A stretch of DNA of 41,268 nt from Proteiniclasticum sp043951855 (GTDB taxonomy: Bacteria > Bacillota > Clostridia > Clostridiales > Clostridiaceae): contig NZ_JBINJW010000024.1 in the NCBI RefSeq assembly GCF_043951855.1, forward strand, positions 1 to 41,268, written 5' to 3'. The notes under the pieces were generated by a model, which did no database searches, had not been told where the DNA came from, and was given only the letters and a program-made list of their open reading frames with translations. The stretch's first letter is position 1. Each line of letters opens with the position of its first letter. Below are positions 8,171 through 15,867 of this stretch, one piece after another. The position numbers and the translations under genes are program-made.

Positions 8171-9064
8171 TCAACTGTAATAATATCTGGAGTGTGCACT
8201 CCACAGTCTCAGTTTCAGCGTCCTGAAAATCACGCCATGCCCCTCATCATTGGGATGGATATCCACATTAAACGAATCGTCTGTGATATTGAACTCCACT
8301 ACCTTTTTCGCTGTTATTCTAATGGCACTGTATACATCCACCACATTGTATCTGTATCTGAACTGGTATGCTCTGATGGAGAGGTTGATGCTGTGAATAT
8401 ATGGATTCAGAAGCATGGCTATGTCTGAATCCGACTCCACGGGACTGTACAGCGTACTCACATAGATTTCAGCATCTGGTGCAAGGGCTCTTATCTCTTT
8501 CAGGAGAAGCGGATAATACAGTTTAAAACTCGTGACATCCGATGCCAGAGCCAGGGTCAGGGCCATGCTCTCAGGTGATGTGGGGTCATTCAGCTTTTCC
8601 AGAATGGCAGCAATACGAGAGGGATCCGCATTCACAGCCTGATTCAGTCCTTCCAGTGTATCCGGCGCTTCGGGATAAAGCTGCTTCACAAGTCCTACGA
8701 CCGCTCCTAGAATGTTGTTTCCTCCGATGTTCACAGTGATGATATCCGCACCGTGAATAAGCTCAGCATAATTTCGGTCTTTGACCTGCCTATACAGGTC
8801 TTCTGCAGTAAATCCAGGCACGCTCAGATTGAGATCGTTCACCATGGAATATTTGGGGTTGCCATCGAGATAGGTTTTGAAAAGTTCCGTGTATCCATTG
8901 CCGGGCGTAGCACTCATCCCATAGGAGACCGAGTCGCCAAGGGCAACATAGACAAGCTCCCTGGTATCTGCATGGACTGAAGCTGGTGCGCTGATACCAG
9001 AGGATGCAAAAAGAAGTACCGCAGCGGTAAAAATCGCCATGAATCTTCTTCGCTTAATGGACAT
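8171..9064 (-). CDS. secreted SGNH/GDSL-family hydrolase
   Basis: 297 residues. An N-terminal signal peptide (basic KRRR, hydrophobic core 9-22) probably ends at VHA-DT near residue 32. Mature enzyme motifs: ALGDSVSYG with nucleophile Ser45 (block I), Gly84 (block II), NIGGNN with Asn116 (block III) and DIHPNDEGH with Asp268 and His270 (block V), a complete Ser-Asp-His esterase/lipase set. It probably acts outside the membrane on acyl esters, lipids or acetylated sugars; the substrate is not evident. GGAGG lies 10 nt before the ATG at 9064. Monocistronic. Confidence 0.88.
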   Translation of the reverse strand: MSIKRRRFMAIFTAAVLLFASSGISAPASVHADTRELVYVALGDSVSYGMSATPGNGYTELFKTYLDGNPKYSMVNDLNLSVPGFTAEDLYRQVKDRNYAELIHGADIITVNIGGNNILGAVVGLVKQLYPEAPDTLEGLNQAVNADPSRIAAILEKLNDPTSPESMALTLALASDVTSFKLYYPLLLKEIRALAPDAEIYVSTLYSPVESDSDIAMLLNPYIHSINLSIRAYQFRYRYNVVDVYSAIRITAKKVVEFNITDDSFNVDIHPNDEGHGVIFRTLKLRLWSAHSRYYYS

Positions 9065-9558
9065 GATATAGACCCTCCTTCAGATCGTAGAGCAACTTGA
9101 TAATGAAAAAACTGCTGAAGCAAATTTTCAAAGGCACAACCATAAAATAAACAAGAAGCTGATCTCCCACGTGACAGATTGATGCAACTGCACTGTTAAC
9201 CACTGATTGACTTATCTTTCACATAATTTCAATCCCAGTATATACTCAACACAAGAATTTTTGATGAAAAAAATGAAAACATATTTCTGTAATTCATTGG
9301 GCGCTTCGCGAAAACAGCATAAAAAGTGACCATACGAAGACTTTTCAGTCCCCTTATGGTCACAGTCTTCTGAAGAAATCTTACATGGTTCACTCCACCG
9401 AATTGGTGTGATTCATCTGCATTTCTTTCTGTTTCCCAGTAATCCCCAGCGTCTTTCTGGAAGAGTTCATCCTCCCTCTTTCATGCTATGAGAGAGTCGA
9501 TTACCTATATTGTTCTGTTGCCGATCTGATTCTTCTGTCCTACACTACCCTTGTGAGC
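9065..9558. other. intergenic region upstream of the SGNH hydrolase gene
   Basis: About 490 bp. It contains the terminator at 9320-9363 for the lipoprotein operon that reads in from the right, and must hold the promoter of the hydrolase gene, though I find no convincing -35/-10 pair. No coding region is supported. Confidence 0.5.
9320..9363 (-). terminator. terminator of the DUF2975/XRE/lipoprotein operon
   Basis: On the minus strand GTGACCATA (9363-9355) pairs with TATGGTCAC (9334-9326), enclosing a smaller GACT/AGTC stem, followed by TTTTT (9325-9321). It is about 200 bp past the lipoprotein stop. Confidence 0.7.
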
Positions 9559-10509
9559 TTATCCTCTCCAGAGAATGATGGTCATCATCTTACTGATGAT
9601 GCCGTCTTCCATTTCGTAGAAGCTGGCAAAGGATTCCTCACCCTGGTTGACGATTTCTCTTTCCACGAAAGTCTTTCCGTCTTCCCCGGTCTTTTCCGTC
9701 TCGATGATGAGATACTCCGCTTCCTCATTGGTTCCCATCTCCTCCGGCAGCTTTCCGGGTTCATACTCTCTTCGGATCAGCACCTGGTTGTCTGCATTCA
9801 TCTCCACCACTGTGATTCTGCTTGGCGCATACATGAATGTATAGTTGATCTCGATATGAGATTCAAAAGACTTTGTCTCGCCGTTTTCCGTATAGCTCAG
9901 GGCCTGATCCGTCCGGGTGGAGCCTGATGTGCCTTCTCCTGTTTCTCCTCCCATGGAGAAGCCCATGCCCCCCGGCATAGCATAGACCACACCGTTTTCC
10001 TTCTGATAGACAGGATTCATATGCCAGGGACGTTCTGCTCTGTTTTCCGAGAAATAGATGGTTCCTGTGAGCTCGATTTTCTCCACATCTCCTGCAGTGA
10101 TATGGGTGCTCAGATCGCTGATTTCAGGATCAGCCACAGAAGTGCTGTAGGTCTCATTCTCCTCTTCCATATGCATCACCGCCACAAACATGGAATATCC
10201 GTCGATCCCTTCAAACACGTATTTCTTACCTTCATAGGAAGGAATGGCATAATGAACGCCCTCACTCCTGTTTTCATATTCCTCCAGAATCAGTGCTCCA
10301 TCTTCCATGTCCTCAAACATCTCCGGAGTCAGCTCCTGCTCTCCCCACAAGGAACTCATGGAGTCTGTAGTGATCAGCGCTCCGATGAGCCTGTCCTCCA
10401 CAGAAGTTTCACTACCTTCCTCCACAGCCAGCTGACATCCTGCCAGAATCATCATCATGGACAGGAAGAGAGTCACAATTCCAGTCTTCCTACTCTTTTT
10501 CATTTTCAT
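9559..10509 (-). CDS. predicted lipoprotein of the DUF2975/XRE operon
   Basis: 316 residues. Basic MKMKKSRK start, hydrophobic core and lipobox LAGC with Cys25 predict a lipid-anchored extracytoplasmic protein. The rest is acidic and beta-rich with a Gly/Met-rich patch (MPGGMGFSMGGETGEG) in the middle; I recognise no domain. The ATG at 10509 has GGAGG 6 nt upstream, so the gene overlaps the end of the XRE gene (10490) by 20 bp and is probably translationally coupled. Being the last gene of a regulator/membrane-protein operon, it may sense or buffer an envelope condition, which is inference only. Confidence 0.8.
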   Translation of the reverse strand: MKMKKSRKTGIVTLFLSMMMILAGCQLAVEEGSETSVEDRLIGALITTDSMSSLWGEQELTPEMFEDMEDGALILEEYENRSEGVHYAIPSYEGKKYVFEGIDGYSMFVAVMHMEEENETYSTSVADPEISDLSTHITAGDVEKIELTGTIYFSENRAERPWHMNPVYQKENGVVYAMPGGMGFSMGGETGEGTSGSTRTDQALSYTENGETKSFESHIEINYTFMYAPSRITVVEMNADNQVLIRREYEPGKLPEEMGTNEEAEYLIIETEKTGEDGKTFVEREIVNQGEESFASFYEMEDGIISKMMTIILWRG

Positions 10510-10726
10510 CATTCTCCTCCAGATTTCCATCGAATTTCAGGATGTCTCCCACGTCACAGCTGAGAAAGTAGCAGATTCTGTTCACGGTGCCGAAACGGAT
10601 GCCCTTGGCTTTTCCGCTTCGGAGAATGGACAGATTCGCCTCTGTGATGCCTACCTTCTGGCAAAGCTCCTTGGAGGTCATCCCCCGATCTTTCAGCACC
10701 TCTTCCAGATGCACTGTAATCGCCAA
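10490..10726 (-). CDS. small XRE-family regulator (YozG-like)
   Basis: 78 residues, essentially one Cro/C1 helix-turn-helix (about 16-40, SKELCQKVGITEANLSIL) followed by the SGKAKGIRF and CDVGDIL segments typical of the YozG-like group that is commonly found next to DUF2975 genes. It has no sensor domain. I choose the TTG at 10726: AGGAGG (10740-10735) lies 8 nt upstream and the protein then starts MAITVHLEEVL, matching relatives. The ribosome binding site overlaps the stop codon of the DUF2975 gene. It likely binds the paired palindromes at 11721-11785 and autoregulates (inference). Confidence 0.85.
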   Translation of the reverse strand: MAITVHLEEVLKDRGMTSKELCQKVGITEANLSILRSGKAKGIRFGTVNRICYFLSCDVGDILKFDGNLEENDENEKE

Positions 10727-10738
10727 TATCCACACCTC

Positions 10739-11707
10739 CTAAATAAACAGATCATTGTCTTCCTTCAGTCTCTTGTTCTCACTGACGAACTGCGTAGCGA
10801 GAAGCACCCCTAGAACAAAGATCATGGGCATCACCGGAATCACAAGGGTTCCGTGAATAGACAGAATCTCCTTCATGAAGATCAGCTGCAGGATATGGAT
10901 CCCCATGCCCGATAACACAATGGCGCCCATGACTTTCACGGAAAGTCTTGTGAGTGCTTGGGCTTTCTTCATCGTCTTCTCCGAGAATCTGTCTTTTCTG
11001 ATCTCATCAAAGAGCCCCATGAGATGGTTCACAAGGAAGATGCTCAGAAAATAGGGCAGAGCCCTTACAAGGTGCTGAAGAAGGAGAAACACCTCGCTGA
11101 GGAACAGATTCTGGCTGGGATCCGTGTTTCCTGCAAGAAAGCTCTTCCTCGCTTCCAGATAGCCTCCAAAAGACAATCCGAATACGTTGAACACGAAAAG
11201 GATGTTCAGAAAACCAAGGAGCCACGCCAGATACTTCGATATCTCACGCTTCTCCGCGCCAAGAAAAATCCGTAGAGCCTTCATAACGATATAAGCGATC
11301 AGAACCGAGTAGACACTTCCTCCAAGGAAAGCTTTCCCCACAGGTGCACCTGCCGCACTTCCAAATACCATGCCCATTCTACCTGGATTGATCATGTAGT
11401 ACAGAACAAGAAGCAGTACTCCACTTAAGAGCAGCAGCAGATACTCTTCCTTCTCCACCTTCTTCTTTCTGAATCTGTCCAGAAAAAACACTGCAGGGAT
11501 AAAGCTCAGAAGAAGATAAAGAACCAGCGCCAGGATATTGCCTGGATTTCCAGAGAGGGACAGTTCTCTCAAAAGCTTTCCGATCTGTTCAAAAGGAAAG
11601 GCCATGAGGGAACTGAAGACTTCAGGCAGGCTTGCTTTCAGAAGGAAAAACGCCACTAGGAGAACCCCTTCGACTACGAGTATTTTCTTAAAGATATTCT
11701 GTTTCAT
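10739..11707 (-). CDS. DUF2975-type membrane protein
   Basis: 322 residues with about eight hydrophobic segments. The C-terminal half (about 200-322) fits DUF2975: a membrane pair around the DRFSEKTMKKAQ loop and the ending SENKRLKEDNDLFI. The N-terminal half adds four further helices, making it longer than the four-helix members of the family. The ATG at 11707 has GGAGG 5 nt upstream; an earlier ATG at 11719 has none. It is the first gene of a three-gene operon with the XRE regulator (12-bp gap) and a lipoprotein. The conserved pairing suggests that the membrane protein controls or is controlled by the regulator; its function is unknown. Confidence 0.78.
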   Translation of the reverse strand: MKQNIFKKILVVEGVLLVAFFLLKASLPEVFSSLMAFPFEQIGKLLRELSLSGNPGNILALVLYLLLSFIPAVFFLDRFRKKKVEKEEYLLLLLSGVLLLVLYYMINPGRMGMVFGSAAGAPVGKAFLGGSVYSVLIAYIVMKALRIFLGAEKREISKYLAWLLGFLNILFVFNVFGLSFGGYLEARKSFLAGNTDPSQNLFLSEVFLLLQHLVRALPYFLSIFLVNHLMGLFDEIRKDRFSEKTMKKAQALTRLSVKVMGAIVLSGMGIHILQLIFMKEILSIHGTLVIPVMPMIFVLGVLLATQFVSENKRLKEDNDLFI

Positions 11708-11720
11708 ACCATCCTCCATG

Positions 11721-11785
11721 AATTATTGTCTTACGATAATTTAATACCTGTAGTATACGCCATAAATTATTGTTTTACAATAATT
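11721..11785. promoter_or_regulatory. paired palindromic operators flanking the DUF2975 operon promoter
   Basis: Two copies of AATTATTGT-N3-ACAATAATT: 11765-11785 is perfect, 11721-11741 has one changed base (ACGATAATT). Centres are 44 bp apart. The first overlaps the -35 box, the second lies just past the expected start of transcription. Likely sites for the operon's own XRE regulator. Confidence 0.75.
11752..11780 (-). promoter_or_regulatory. sigma-A promoter of the DUF2975/XRE/lipoprotein operon
   Basis: On the minus strand -35 TTGTAA (11780-11775), 17-bp spacer, -10 TATACT (11757-11752); transcription would begin near 11745, about 38 bp before the start codon. Confidence 0.7.
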
Positions 11786-11808
11786 TTGTAAAAATAATCC
11801 GTGAAATG

Positions 11809-11837
11809 AAAAAAAGCAGGCTCTTCGCTCTGCTTTT
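11809..11837 (-). terminator. terminator of the ROK kinase gene
   Basis: On the minus strand AAAAGCAG (11837-11830) pairs with CTGCTTTT (11819-11812) around a 10-nt loop; the T run continues to 11809. It starts 24 bp after the ROK stop. Confidence 0.8.
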
Positions 11838-11860
11838 ACCACACGTTTCATCATGCTGCT

Positions 11861-12733
11861 TCATTTCTGATCCGGCTCAAGGAAATTCAATACGGCTCCA
11901 AGGAGATTGGCGTCATTTCTGAAGGTGCAGGGAACAATGGACACGTCAAGAGCCTCTGCGCCCCGGTCCTTCAGATGCTGCACCACTTTCCCTGAAATGC
12001 GCTCTATGAGGTCTTCCCGGTCGGAAATCCCTCCCCCTAGAATCACAAGGTCCGGATTAAATGCCACAGAAAGATTGTAGATGCCCCTGGCCAGTGCATC
12101 CACGAGGCTTTCCACATGCTTCATCGCTGTGGGTTCCCCTCGGTCCGCTTCCCTGAAAAGAAGGGTGCCATCTGCAACATCCAGCCCCATTTCTATCCTG
12201 TAACGCTCCGCTGCTTTCACGGGACTGCCCAGAGCGCTTAACGTATGGCTCTCATCCAGCAGCATGTAGCCGAACTCCCCTCCGAATAGATTCTTCCCTC
12301 TGTGAATTTTTCTTCCCTGAATCACCGTGCCCCCAATACCGGAACCGATGATAAGAAAAAGCGCATGGTCCACATCTTTCGCGACCCCCTCATGAAGCTC
12401 GGCAAGGGCAGCGCAGTTGGCATCATTCTCCATGCTGACGGGCAGGTGAAAAAGCCCTTCCAGTTCTTCACGAATCGGAAAACCATGGATGTAGGATACT
12501 GCGCTGAGACCTCCGATGATACCCGTCTCCCTGTTCACTGCCCCCGGGCAGCTCATAGCGATGCCCTCAACGACCCCTCCCTGATCATGGATCTCTTTGA
12601 CCTTCTCCATTTCCGCTTTCATGGCTTCCCAGGTTTTCGGGGTGGGAAAAGCACTCTTTCTTACCAGATGTTCTCCATCCCATAAGGCATGCTTCACACT
12701 GGATCCCCCGATATCAAATACTGTCAGTCTCAT
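11861..12733 (-). CDS. ROK-family sugar kinase
   Basis: 290 residues. DIGGSSVK (7-14) is the phosphate-binding loop, ENDANCAALAE carries the catalytic Asp104, GSGIGGTVI is the second phosphate motif, and LVILGGGIS the adenosine motif near the C terminus. It has no N-terminal helix-turn-helix, so it is a kinase rather than a NagC/XylR repressor. The zinc motif CxCGxxGCxE of most ROK kinases is absent, and the upstream His of GEFGH is Tyr (GEFGYM), so this belongs to the zinc-free branch that includes beta-glucoside kinase BglK. The sugar substrate is not known; no transporter or hydrolase is adjacent. It is flanked by its own terminator. Confidence 0.87.
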   Translation of the reverse strand: MRLTVFDIGGSSVKHALWDGEHLVRKSAFPTPKTWEAMKAEMEKVKEIHDQGGVVEGIAMSCPGAVNRETGIIGGLSAVSYIHGFPIREELEGLFHLPVSMENDANCAALAELHEGVAKDVDHALFLIIGSGIGGTVIQGRKIHRGKNLFGGEFGYMLLDESHTLSALGSPVKAAERYRIEMGLDVADGTLLFREADRGEPTAMKHVESLVDALARGIYNLSVAFNPDLVILGGGISDREDLIERISGKVVQHLKDRGAEALDVSIVPCTFRNDANLLGAVLNFLEPDQK

Positions 12734-12939
12734 ATTATTTCCCTACCTTCTCCTATTCTTCTGCATTCTTCCCTGCAATTTCTCCGTGGCCATGGAAACC
12801 TTACAGCGGGTCTCCAGGATCTTTCATTTCAGTATACCGATATTGACCTCTTCACACAATGATGATTTAGCTGATCTCCCCCTTCATCCCTTGCCTGCAG
12901 ACTACCTTCTACTCCATCTTCCTGCCAGCTCCGCATATG

Positions 12940-12993
12940 AAAAAGAGCCGCCCTGAAGGTGCAATCCCCTTTCGTGCTCAGGACAACTCTTTT
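12940..12993 (-). terminator. possible terminator of the LolA-like lipoprotein gene
   Basis: On the minus strand AAAAGAG (12993-12987) pairs with CTCTTTT (12947-12941), with an inner CCTGA/TCAGG stem. The two stems are separated by internal loops, so it is a moderate candidate. Lies about 30 bp past the stop at 13024. Confidence 0.4.
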
Positions 12994-13023
12994 ATGGTCT
13001 TGATCTTTCAATGGAACTCCAGC

Positions 13024-13815
13024 CTAAGGTGCCGTAGGCATCATACTGTCGAGATCCACAATCTGGTATCCTTCCGGTACTTCAAAGAGGTCGTCGGATA
13101 GACCGCCTACCTTGAAATCCGTGACTTCTGACACATACACTTCATCATTTCCCATCCTGGTTTCCACTCTTATGGGGAACCCGTACTCTTCATGAAGCCA
13201 CATCTTCACCTGGTAGTCCGAACCGATCTCTCTGCTCTCCACCACATGGCAGGTTATGCCGTATATGGTCTCCTTGCCCAGATAATTCATGCTGCTCTCA
13301 TCCACATCATCCGTGAAATCCTCCAGGGTGGGGACATCTCTTTCTTCCTCTTCATCCATTTCCATCGGCATTTTGATGGCTGTCTTTGACTGAGGGTCCA
13401 GAGTATAGAATGCATCCTCCGTATAGATCATCATAGCGCTCTGCCCCATGATTTCACTTTCCATACGCATGAGTCCGCTTTTCATGTACATCTTCGTGGT
13501 ATAGTCTTCTTCTCCCATGCCGGTGACTTTCATCTCATAATAGAACTCATCCATTTCCCTTCCACCGGTGAATAGATCTGCGAGTTCCTCCTCACTGATT
13601 TCATTCTCCGCTTCCGGCTCCTCGGCTTCTTCCGGCTCCTCTACAGGCGTCTCTTCTTCTGGCTCAGGTGTCACTTCTTCTCCCTGAGAAGGCTGCTCTC
13701 CCTGGGGCTCTTCCGCATCACCATTTCCTCCGCATCCCCAGAACAGGAATGCGCCCATCAGAAGCAGTACACCGATGAGAATCCACTTGTTCTTTCTTCT
13801 TCCAGTTTTGATCAT
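13024..13815 (-). CDS. LolA-like lipoprotein with an acidic linker
   Basis: 263 residues. Signal peptide with lipobox FWGC (Cys28), then a Glu/Pro-rich linker (about 33-75) typical of wall-spanning spacers, then a folded domain. That domain has the run of an outer-membrane-lipoprotein carrier (LolA/LppX-like) fold: strands such as YTTKMYMKSGLMRMES, AFYTLDPQSKTAI, GITCHVVESR, KMWLHEEYGFPIRVE and a closing LFEVPEGYQI. Gram-positive members are thought to bind a lipid or act as signalling lipoproteins; the ligand is unknown. The ATG at 13815 has GGAG 8 nt upstream; earlier GTG and ATG codons are too close to it. Monocistronic. Confidence 0.78.
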   Translation of the reverse strand: MIKTGRRKNKWILIGVLLLMGAFLFWGCGGNGDAEEPQGEQPSQGEEVTPEPEEETPVEEPEEAEEPEAENEISEEELADLFTGGREMDEFYYEMKVTGMGEEDYTTKMYMKSGLMRMESEIMGQSAMMIYTEDAFYTLDPQSKTAIKMPMEMDEEEERDVPTLEDFTDDVDESSMNYLGKETIYGITCHVVESREIGSDYQVKMWLHEEYGFPIRVETRMGNDEVYVSEVTDFKVGGLSDDLFEVPEGYQIVDLDSMMPTAP

Positions 13816-14019
13816 CTTCATCACTCCAAATCAGATCGAAAGTTCTTGTAATGGCAAGTAAAGAGAATGAGGCTGCTGGTCTTTGCAATGCGCGAGTCAC
13901 GAAATCCTATCGCTCTATGGTTATGCCTATTATACCACCATCATGAGGATGAAAAATGAAATAACTGTTAAAGCCCATGGCTTTTCAGCATCTGCGCTTC
14001 CTTTTTTTCTGTGCACAAA

Positions 14020-14046
14020 GAGGCGTCCCCTTCAAGGGAACGCCTC
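14020..14046 (-). terminator. terminator of the opuA operon
   Basis: Arms GAGGCGT-CCCCTT (14020-14032) and AGGG-ACGCCTC (14035-14046) form a GC-rich hairpin on the minus strand, followed by TCTTTGTG. It lies 18 bp after the opuAC stop. The T tract is weak. Confidence 0.65.
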
Positions 14047-14064
14047 CACAGCAGTCTGATTCTA

Positions 14065-14970
14065 TTAGTCTTCGATGAGATCTTCTATGGAATCAATGTC
14101 CATATACGCTGGTACGATGAGGCCGATGGCCGCACCTTCAAGGTTTGGTCCCAGGTCATCGATTTCCGCTTCAAACTTCTCATAGTGATCTCCATGAGTT
14201 CCAGGAAGCCATGCTGCCACGATGGCATCTGTCTTCGCTGAAGCTACCGCTTCCCACATAGGTCCGTTTTCCACCTGAGTCAGTGTCACATCATAACCAA
14301 GGTCTCCTAAAACAGTTCCGATGACATTGGTGGACGCGATTTCAGTGTCCCAGGCCACATAGGCCAGATTGATTTCCTGTCCATCTACAGCTTCTACGCC
14401 TTCTGTCCATACGGAAACCTTATCCTGATTGTTGTCCACCCATTCTCTTGCAACTTCTTCAGGTTCTCCACCTTCGTTGATCTGCACCATGACATCTTCC
14501 ATGTCAGAGCCTTCCCAGTAGAAGTTGTCCAGCACCTGATAGGCTTCTGGCATATCCGCTTCCAGTCCCAGTCTTGCGATGGTGTTGATGTTTTCTGCTT
14601 CTCCGAAGACACCCTTAGGATCTTCCAGATACTTCAGATCATACTTGGAGAATTTCCAGTGCGGATTCCATCCGGTCACGATGATCGGTTCTTCATTAGC
14701 AATGGCATCAGAAAGTGCCTGTGTCATGGCTGCTCCCGAACTGGTCTGAACCGTGTACTCAAGGCCGTAGGCTTCCACAGCTTCTTCAGCAGACCTTACG
14801 ACACCGGCACCGGCATCGATTCCTGTGATGGTGTAGTCCAGCTGCTCGCCAAGAGAAGTCTCTCCTGATGCAGGGTCTTCCCCTTCTGCTGCTCCTGAAC
14901 ACCCTGCGACGAAAATCGCCATGGCTGCTATGGATGCGGTGATGAGTTTCTTGTACTTCTTGTTTAACAT
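14065..14970 (-). CDS. opuAC: glycine betaine ABC transporter substrate-binding lipoprotein OpuAC
   Basis: 301 residues. Lipobox VAGC with Cys24 anchors it outside the membrane. The OpuAC fold is evident from ITGIDAGAG, the AYGLEYTVQTSSGAAMTQAL segment (in parts), VTGWNPHWKF, LAYVAWDTE and AAWLPGTHG, in which the repeated tryptophans are in the places where the family forms the aromatic cage for the trimethylammonium group. Together with the permease and the ATPase it completes an osmoprotectant importer. GGAGG lies 10 nt before the ATG. It is the last gene of the operon, 57 bp after opuAB. Proline betaine or carnitine cannot be excluded as substrate. Confidence 0.93.
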   Translation of the reverse strand: MLNKKYKKLITASIAAMAIFVAGCSGAAEGEDPASGETSLGEQLDYTITGIDAGAGVVRSAEEAVEAYGLEYTVQTSSGAAMTQALSDAIANEEPIIVTGWNPHWKFSKYDLKYLEDPKGVFGEAENINTIARLGLEADMPEAYQVLDNFYWEGSDMEDVMVQINEGGEPEEVAREWVDNNQDKVSVWTEGVEAVDGQEINLAYVAWDTEIASTNVIGTVLGDLGYDVTLTQVENGPMWEAVASAKTDAIVAAWLPGTHGDHYEKFEAEIDDLGPNLEGAAIGLIVPAYMDIDSIEDLIED

Positions 14971-15027
14971 ATGTTGTATTCCTCCTTGTGTATGTGAAAA
15001 CCTGCCTGATGACAGGTTACTTCTAAC

Positions 15028-15867
15028 CTAGTGCTTCGTGCGGTTCATGGCCTGGATCAGTCGATCCAGAATGATCGCTAGGATAACGATGGCAAGTCCG
15101 GACGCAAAGCCCATTCCTGCCTGGTTTCTACCGATGGCTCTGTAGACTTCTGTTCCAAGACCCTCCGCTCCGATCATGGAAGCGATGACCACCATGGACA
15201 GTGCCAGCATGATGGTCTGGTTCACGCCCTGCATGATGGTGTTCTTGGCCAGTGGAATCTGCACCTTGAAGAGCTTCTGGGCTCCGGTGGAACCGAAGGC
15301 GTCCGCTGCTTCAATGAGCTCTTTGGACACTTCCCGGATGCCCAGGTTTGTGAGCCTGACCACCGGTGGCATGGCGAAGATCACCGAGGCGATGATGCCT
15401 GGGACCATTCCGATACCGAAGAACGACACGGCCGGAATCAGATAGACAAAGGCCGGCATGGTCTGCATGAAGTCAAGAATCGGCTTCACGATGCTTTCCA
15501 CGGTGGAATTCTTCGCCATCCAGATGCCAACAGGAATCCCGATGACAATGGCCACAAGACTTGCCGCCAGAATCAGAGACAGGGTCATCATGGTGCCTTC
15601 CCAGAAATCCAGGTTCCAGATGAGAAGCAGTCCGAAAAGAATAAATACGGGCAGTCCCCATATCTTCTTCGTGAAATAGACCGTGAGGCCAACCAGAACA
15701 AGAATCAGTACCCATGGTGGGAGAAACAGCAGTGCATCGCTGATATAACCCACGAAGGTATCCAGAAACTCACTGATGGGTTCAAAGATCCACTGGGCAT
15801 TCTGCCTCAGGTAACTGACCATGGTATCGGTCCATTCCACTAATGGAATCTGTGGTATGTTATTCAT
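15028..15867 (-). CDS. opuAB: glycine betaine ABC transporter permease OpuAB
   Basis: 279 residues, about seven membrane helices. The EAA loop that docks to the ATPase is visible (REVSKELIEAADAFGSTGAQ, given in two parts: VSKELIEAADAFG and STGAQKLFKVQIP). The cytoplasmic N terminus (residues 1-45) resembles that of ProW/OpuAB. GAGGTG lies 7 nt before the ATG at 15867, and the gene overlaps the end of opuAA by 8 bp, a usual sign of coupled translation. Confidence 0.93.
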   Translation of the reverse strand: MNNIPQIPLVEWTDTMVSYLRQNAQWIFEPISEFLDTFVGYISDALLFLPPWVLILVLVGLTVYFTKKIWGLPVFILFGLLLIWNLDFWEGTMMTLSLILAASLVAIVIGIPVGIWMAKNSTVESIVKPILDFMQTMPAFVYLIPAVSFFGIGMVPGIIASVIFAMPPVVRLTNLGIREVSKELIEAADAFGSTGAQKLFKVQIPLAKNTIMQGVNQTIMLALSMVVIASMIGAEGLGTEVYRAIGRNQAGMGFASGLAIVILAIILDRLIQAMNRTKH

